DNA of 64,000 nt from Zelonia costaricensis. Taxonomy: Eukaryota > Euglenozoa > Kinetoplastea > Trypanosomatida > Trypanosomatidae. The DNA is taken from positions 1 to 64,000 of the forward strand of contig JASAOO010003556.1 in NCBI GenBank assembly GCA_030849075.1, written 5' to 3'. The translations under genes were made by a program, and so were the position numbers. Positions 58,775-64,000 of the stretch are shown one piece after another; within the stretch, counting starts at the first letter, position 1; every line of letters starts with the position of its first letter. The notes under the pieces were generated by a model. That model was not told the origin of the DNA, did no database searches, and saw only the letters and a list, made by a program, of their open reading frames with translations.

Positions 58775-58966
58775 CTACAGCGGCTGCAGGCGGCGCTCCG
58801 ACGGCAGCACCTTGAAGCGGCGCTTGATGACGACGCGGTGGCGGCTGAACTTGTCATCCGGGCTGAAGCGGGCGGGGTGAGCGCTCAGCGTCGGCTTCCC
58901 CTCCGAGTCGACCTTCTTGAGCGTGTAGACGCGCTTGCCGTCCGCCATGTACACCTGAAGATGCAT
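58775..58966 (-). CDS. NOP10: H/ACA snoRNP protein NOP10
   Basis: Predicted 63-aa core protein of H/ACA ribonucleoproteins, which guide pseudouridylation of rRNA and other RNAs in the nucleolus together with Cbf5/dyskerin, GAR1 and NHP2. Practically the whole length matches eukaryotic NOP10: [19 protein letters not shown] (10-28) then [20 protein letters not shown] (29-48) and RRFKVLP (49-55). The size is right (about 64 aa). Like other eukaryotic NOP10 it lacks the zinc-binding cysteines found in archaeal Nop10. ATG at 58966 is unambiguous. It lies isolated between 1.6 kb and 2.35 kb of non-coding DNA. Confidence 0.97.
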   Translation of the reverse strand: MHLQVYMADGKRVYTLKKVDSEGKPTLSAHPARFSPDDKFSRHRVVIKRRFKVLPSERRLQPL

Positions 58967-61314
58967 CGCGTCTTACGGGTTTGGCGAGCACAGGGAGGGT
59001 GAGGAACGCAACGAGTTCGACTGTGGGGGCGAAACTCTGTAGCAACCGTTGAGGTAGCGGGGAGTGTGTCAAGAGAGGGGCGTGAAGCGACGCGGCACTA
59101 CGCGAAGTTGTTCCGTGTCCCACAGAAGAGGAGCCGTGGCAGTGGCAAAAAGAGAAAAAGGGGGCAGCAAGGAAGAAGGAGTGGGGGGAGGGAGTTGGGA
59201 AGCCTGCAGTGCACCCGCGGCGTTGGCGTGACGTGGAACAGCACGTCGCGAGCATCTGCGAGAACCTTGCACCGCAGGTGTGCTCTGCGTGCCTGTGCGT
59301 GTGTTGGTGAGCAACCTCGTGGCTCTTCCCAGAGCTGGCACAGTCGGGAGTGTGGTGTGAGGCCACAGCCGCGTCGCGGAGTTTCCAGTGAGGGTCCGCT
59401 GCCGGTTGCATCTTGCCAGTGGGCAGACACACACACACACACACACACAAACATACACGCACGGATGGTGAAAGACGACGCGGGCACAAGAGTGTGCGCC
59501 ACGACCAGGGTGTCGTCATTTTTCTTCTCCTTTTCGTTCTTGTAACACCTGGAGACATGACGTTGTCCCATTTTTTTAGCTGACGGTCAGGGTCAAAGAG
59601 AAACACAAACGGCGAGACCACGAGGTCTTTCGTAGCCCGGCCCCTGCCGCCTGAGGGCACATTGGGCAGCGCACCCACTTTAGCAAGAAAAAAACGCAGG
59701 AGGCAGCCGACGCGAGTCGCTCGACATGGCGAATATGCATGTGTACGTGTGCGTCGGTGGCCGCCATGTCGAGCCGTCGGCTCGGACGTGGAGATAACAA
59801 ACGTAGATCCCAACAGCGAGGGGCTCAAGCAAACAGGAACCAAGAGAGAGAAAAAAAAGTGAGAAGCAGCACACGAAACGAAGCGAGGTAGGAGCAGTCG
59901 ACGGCACGCGTGGCTTGCGAGTATAGGGAGGGTTTGGGAAGAGCATGACGTGCGGAGCCGAGAGAAGGAGGGGAGACGTGTGGTGGGCAGCTTGAGGAAG
60001 ACGAAGCATGACAGCAGTGCACGCTGCGGCGCAAAAACAGGTTGCACGAAGGGGACGAGACGCGATGAGGGGCGAAGAAAGCGGAGAGAGACAGAAAAAA
60101 AAAGAACAGCTGCTGTGGAAAACGGCGGGGGCAGGCAGACGTGAACTCAACAGTGTCTTCAAGGACATGCAGTACAAAGGGTCCGAAACGCGCGTCTGCC
60201 TTGGAGTTCGTCTCTGACAGAGCGCCAGCAGCGTGCCCAGCCCTTGGGCCAGAACAACAACAAAAAAAGGATGAACGGAGAGGCTCGCAGCACAGAGGAG
60301 ATGGAGCAAGTGTCGGGTCTCGCACACACACACACACACAAACACACCAACCAAACGGGCGAAACTGCCGTCGAGCACCCGGAAGGACAAGGTGCGGAAA
60401 CTCATCAGAGCGCCGCAGTTGTCAGAGCCACCTCACGCCGCCACGTTGGCACACAGTGGAGATACATACACACCAGCAACTCAGACCGAACGGAAAAAAA
60501 AAAGGAAGCGCCAAACGACAGAGAAGCAACGGCAGGTTCCAGATGAACGACGCAGAAGATGCGCAGAGGTGCTAAAACGGTGTGAGCGACGGGAAACGAA
60601 TCGCCGTCGCTCCCTCGGCTTTGGTTCCCTGCGCTGATCATCGTCTTGATGGGTGGTGGGTGTACCGTCTTTTTTTTCTTCTTCTTTACTTCGTCGTGTG
60701 TGCGTTTGCGGCACAACTGCGCGCCAGGAGTGCAAACACACGCATACATATGAATGTGGCCTCCTCCGCCACGAATCGGCGGCCTCTCTCTCTCCGCCGG
60801 CTTCTTGCCTTTCTCTGCACCCTCCCCCCCCCCCCAAAAACCCCCTCACCCTTCCATCTCGCACAGCCGCGTGCACGCGGAGGGAGTGGGGAGGAAGGGT
60901 GGAGAGTGAAGATAGTGTGGGGGAGGGCGGAGGGGGGCAGCGCTAGCCGGCGCCAACGTGCCGCGCTTGACGTGCGCCGCCCACACGAGTGGGATGGGTT
61001 CAATGAACGATCACAAAACAGAAAACATCGCGAACCGAAGCAGGAGTCGTTTGGCGCCGCCACACGGACACACGACGGCACACGGAAAGGGAACACAAAA
61101 AAAAGTGGAGGAGGGGGACGCGAGGGGAAGGGCGTGCGATGGATCTGCGGCCGGTGGACGCGCGATCGGAGGAGGAAGGAGGAGAGGGGACAGACACATG
61201 GCCGGGCTTTCCGCCGCGGGGGTCGAGGGGCACGGCGCGCGAGGCGGGCGCCTACCGAGCAACCGCCCCGCTGCTGTACGTGTCGGGCAGGGGGGGGGGG
61301 GGGAGGATGGCACG
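58967..61314. other. 2.35-kb gene-free interval, longest in the window
   Basis: CA-type repeats at 59430-59449 and 60321-60340, A10 at 60495-60504, C12 at 60824-60835 and G14 at 61290-61303. A long imperfect hairpin is at 59705-59782. ORFs up to about 400 codons on the minus strand are low-complexity, Ser/Leu/Phe/Cys-rich and repeat-derived, so not accepted. Confidence 0.55.
59705..59782. other. Long inverted repeat with two stems (7 bp and 13 bp)
   Basis: Outer arms AGCCGAC (59705-59711) and GTCGGCT (59776-59782) and inner arms GCTCGACATGGCG (59719-59731) and CGCCATGTCGAGC (59762-59774) are exact reverse complements. The terminal loop is 30 nt (59732-59761); the internal loop is asymmetric (7 nt and 1 nt). 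Both the DNA and either transcript could fold into a 78-nt hairpin. It lies upstream of NOP10 in the longest gap. Function unknown. Confidence 0.7.
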
Positions 61315-62736
61315 TCAGTAGGACTCTAGGGCCCCCTCGTGCCCGCGCAGGTGGGCACGCAGCATGGGGTCGTTGCGTATCATGCTCGTAATATAGCACG
61401 TGTTGTCGAGAATGCGCTCGTACACGTCGGCGTGCAGAAAGTGGGGCAGCAGCGCGCGGCTCTTCGCGCCTCGCCGCACCGGTGTCTGGATCGGCGTCGT
61501 ATCGTCGCGCAGGAAGTCCCCCATCGCAGCACGCCGCGCGCGCGTCGAGGAGAAGTCGTCCATGAGCATCGCCCGCGCAGCGGAGCGGCGCAGGTGCGCG
61601 GCGACGGCAGTGGTGACCTCATAGCGCAGCAGCGACTCGGGCAGCGGGCCGATCATGTAGTAGTTGTAGACATCGAGCTCGTAGCTGGGCGACTTGCCGG
61701 TCGAGCCGGTGGGCCGCGCTGTGGCGTCTAGCAGGGTGGAGTGGCGCCGGACGGTGCCGTAGCGGGTCTGGATCTCCGCCCTTGCCTCGAGCAGCTCGCG
61801 CACCGCCCGCTCCACCGCGCTGAAGGGGTGCTCCTGCGTGGAGAGCTCCTCCTCCCGCCGCGCGACGGCAGCGGCCCAGTACGCCTTCTCCACATCGCGG
61901 CGCATCTTGAGCACGTTGAGCTCCACCACCGCCTCCACGCGCTGCCGGTGGCGGCGAAACGCGCGCTGAATGCGCACCACGCGCGTCTCCAGCTGCGGCA
62001 CCGAGCAGCGCAGCCGCAGCGACAGGCCGCGCAGCACCTGCCGCGCCACGCGGGCCGCCTCCTCGCTGCGGTTCAGACGGCTGTCGTGCGCCCTGCTCCC
62101 GACGTACTTCGCAACCGTCGCCGTCGCCTCTGCCTTCTGCCGGCGGAAGCGGTACAGCCGCCACACAGGAAGGAAGAGCCGGCGCAGCGTGCTGCGCGCC
62201 GCCGCGACGGTGAGCACCCGCTTCGGCGCCGCCACGGCGTTGGTGTGCTGGGAGTGGTTGGAAGTGTCCAGCGCGTCCTCAATGGCAACCGGGTTCAACT
62301 GCAGCTTTGGTGGCGACCGGCGCGACATCTTGGGCGACCACGGCGCGAAGGTGGAGCTGAGCACCACACCACCAAAGCCGCAGTTCAGCGGCGACGCCAC
62401 CTCGTTGTCGTTCTCCGCCTCAGGGCGGCCTGCAGGCTCGCCGGGCACTGCGGTCGCGAGGGGGCGGCTGGCGCGCCGCGGGCGACTTGGGCCGTTGCTG
62501 CTGCCCGCGAAGGACTCACAGGCCCCGCGCAGTGTCCGCTGCCACGGGATGGGAGAGGTCGGCGAGAAGACGTACCGAGGCACGTGGCGCGGGGCCGCCA
62601 GCGTCACCCGCCGCGCCCCTGAAGCGGCGAGGCCATCGCTGTGGTAGGTCCGCCGGCGCGGCGCGCCTGAGGTCGGCGGGCACGGCATCATGGGCGGGAG
62701 GGCCGCCACGGTGGAGGCGGACCGCTGTTTCTGCAT
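61315..62736 (-). CDS. Hypothetical protein with one IQ motif
   Basis: Predicted 473-aa basic protein, not recognised. Residues 1-165 are Pro/Ser/Arg-rich and probably disordered (MQKQRSASTVAALPPMMPCP). From about 170 on it becomes helical and Arg/Ala/Glu-rich. IQRAFRRHRQR at 256-266 fits the IQ motif (IQxxxRxxxxR), a calmodulin or light-chain site, in a long helix. A further helix (EELSTQEHPFSAVERAVREL) and a C-terminal part with a Tyr-rich region (YELDVYNYYMIG) and HADVYERILDNTCYITSMIR follow. No enzyme motif. A calmodulin-binding cytoskeletal or flagellar protein is possible but unproven. ATG at 62736 is preceded by a good trans-splice signal, which supports that start. Confidence 0.78.
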   Translation of the reverse strand: MQKQRSASTVAALPPMMPCPPTSGAPRRRTYHSDGLAASGARRVTLAAPRHVPRYVFSPTSPIPWQRTLRGACESFAGSSNGPSRPRRASRPLATAVPGEPAGRPEAENDNEVASPLNCGFGGVVLSSTFAPWSPKMSRRSPPKLQLNPVAIEDALDTSNHSQHTNAVAAPKRVLTVAAARSTLRRLFLPVWRLYRFRRQKAEATATVAKYVGSRAHDSRLNRSEEAARVARQVLRGLSLRLRCSVPQLETRVVRIQRAFRRHRQRVEAVVELNVLKMRRDVEKAYWAAAVARREEELSTQEHPFSAVERAVRELLEARAEIQTRYGTVRRHSTLLDATARPTGSTGKSPSYELDVYNYYMIGPLPESLLRYEVTTAVAAHLRRSAARAMLMDDFSSTRARRAAMGDFLRDDTTPIQTPVRRGAKSRALLPHFLHADVYERILDNTCYITSMIRNDPMLRAHLRGHEGALESY

Positions 62737-64000
62737 CGTTGGACTGCGAGGTGGGGACACGGGACTCGGGGGAGAGTGCGGTGTATGTAAAGGTCTAGGT
62801 AAACAAGAAGAAAAACGAATGCGCCAACGAGGAAAGGAAGACGGAAGGCGGGGTCTACGCTGCACAGCACTCAGCCGCCACGGAAGTGCGTGACAGGAAG
62901 CTGCTGCTTGCGAGTGGAGTGAGGGGCGGCAATGAGAGTCTTCGAGACGGACCTTGAGCTGGAACTGCAGCAGCGCGGCGCGTGTCTGGGATTTGAGAAG
63001 GAAGTCAATGTGAGAGATGGCACCCAGGCGAGTGACCTCGAACTAGGCAGCAGAGCGCTATATGCGCACCGACACACACAGACACACAGACACCTGCACA
63101 CTCGCGCAGACTTGCGCGTGGACACGTCGTATGAAGGGCGTGCAGGAAAGAAAGAAGGAGAGAGCGCCACGAAGGAGGAGAGAAGCAGACATGTTCGCAG
63201 GTGAGAAGTACGAAGGGTGCGCAGCTCGCCGACAACGCAGCGGCCTCTTCGAACGGAGCGGCGAAGCGATCACGTACCGTGTCGCGCGACTTGCAAAACG
63301 CGGCCACGTAGAGGCCGGACGAGCACAGGTCTGTGGGCAATTGTGCTCTCCATACATCAGCGAGCGCACTTCCCTGTCGGCCTGCTCGCCTCTCTGTCGT
63401 GCTGATCTGCTCCGTGACACCGCGAAGAGCGTAGAGAAGTGTCAAGGGCTGTGGCGGTGCCTGCGCGCAAGGGAGGGGGAGGGCAGCCCCGGTGCATCGC
63501 ATACCAAGCGCGTAATTCTCTTCGTTGGGGAAGTTTTTGCATTAGCATAGGCAGAGATCTCTCAACAGGCGGGGGGAGGGGGGTCGACGAGAAGGGGGAC
63601 GATGTCATACAAAAGGGACGCACACTCGTGCTCCACAAAAACAAGGGGGGAAACGCGGCAGAGGACGCACAAGGAATGCGCATCACCATGACACCGCCAC
63701 CGCGACGCCCCTCATCATCTTCACAGAAACATCCGAGGCCAGCAGCCGGGGTGAGAGGAAGGGAAAGGGGAAGGGGGGTGCACCGCACGGCGAGTTGGCG
63801 AGCGCCGTGTACGGACGTGACGATGCCTCCCCCCCCCTTCCCCTTCCCCTCATCCCTCCTCCCTATCAACTTCCGCGCCGCCTGCTCTTCATGGTGACCT
63901 CACGTGTGCGCCGCGCACGGCTGCGGTGCATCAGTTTTTTCTTCCCTCTCTGCGCCTCCTTCGTTACGCCTCCCTCAGTTGCGCCGCGACGCCGCCGCGC
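62737..64000. other. Gene-free interval at right edge
   Basis: Region upstream of the first complete gene in transcription order. CA-rich stretch at 63070-63095 and short G- and C-rich runs at 63570-63590 and 63829-63848. Short ORFs of no clear character. The next gene upstream must lie outside the window. Confidence 0.5.
62795..62820 (-). promoter_or_regulatory. Candidate spliced-leader acceptor for the IQ-motif gene
   Basis: On the minus strand a pyrimidine tract (complement of 62801-62819, TTCGTTTTTCTTCTTGTTT) is followed by ACCTAG, with the AG at 62796-62795, about 59 nt upstream of the ATG at 62736. This is the clearest trans-splice acceptor signal I found by eye. Confidence 0.5.

Noticed and set aside
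58854..60047. Minus-strand open frame of 397 codons upstream of NOP10
   Set aside because: Low-complexity Ser/Leu/Phe/Cys sequence with translated repeat, overlapping the NOP10 start in a different frame.

Overview
The window looks like a nuclear chromosome segment of a trypanosomatid of the Leishmania/Crithidia/Leptomonas type. All 27 protein genes I can support lie on the minus strand. They have no introns, are separated by 0.5-2.4 kb of non-coding DNA, and have high GC and strong GC3 bias, which creates long false ORFs on the opposite strand. The intergenic DNA is full of polypurine tracts on the plus strand (polypyrimidine in the transcript), (TG/CA)n microsatellites and homopolymer runs. 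This fits one polycistronic unit transcribed from right (64000) to left (1) and processed by spliced-leader trans-splicing. No strand-switch, tRNA, rRNA, mobile element or CRISPR array was seen. Genus and species cannot be fixed from the window alone.

Right part, 64-46 kb, in transcription order: a 473-aa hypothetical with an IQ motif, NOP10, a mitochondrial-type RNase HII, an ankyrin/coiled-coil protein, proteasome beta4, ESCRT-II VPS25, a CoA-type Nudix hydrolase and a 207-aa Cys/Ser-acidic hypothetical.

Middle, 46-30 kb: a protein with three calponin-homology-like domains, a xylulokinase ending in AKL (glycosomal signal), eIF3L, a coiled-coil protein, an FKBP12-like isomerase, dolichol-phosphate mannosyltransferase, and an unusual fusion of a D-Ala-D-Ala-ligase-like ATP-grasp region with a SET domain.

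Left part, 30-0 kb: a small protein with a myristoylation-like N-terminus, a mitochondrial inner-membrane-type signal peptidase, a 156-aa hypothetical, a type I membrane protein, a PFK-2/FBPase-2 family protein whose kinase half has lost its Walker A motif, a SCYL2-like pseudokinase, a UBA-PUB protein, the cap guanine-N7 methyltransferase, an 848-aa helical protein, a REV1-like translesion polymerase, an exportin-like ARM/HEAT protein and the PP2A leucine carboxyl methyltransferase.

The genes do not form one pathway, which is normal for these polycistronic units. Themes that recur are mRNA capping, translation and rRNA modification (CMT1, eIF3L, NOP10), protein turnover (beta4, UBA-PUB), membrane traffic (VPS25, SCYL2-like) and DNA maintenance (REV1-like, RNase HII). 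Starts were set to the first ATG that agrees with the family or begins a plausible N-terminus; several upstream GTG/TTG extensions were dropped. The best candidates for something new are the ATP-grasp/SET fusion and two long perfect-stem hairpins in the largest gene-free intervals.
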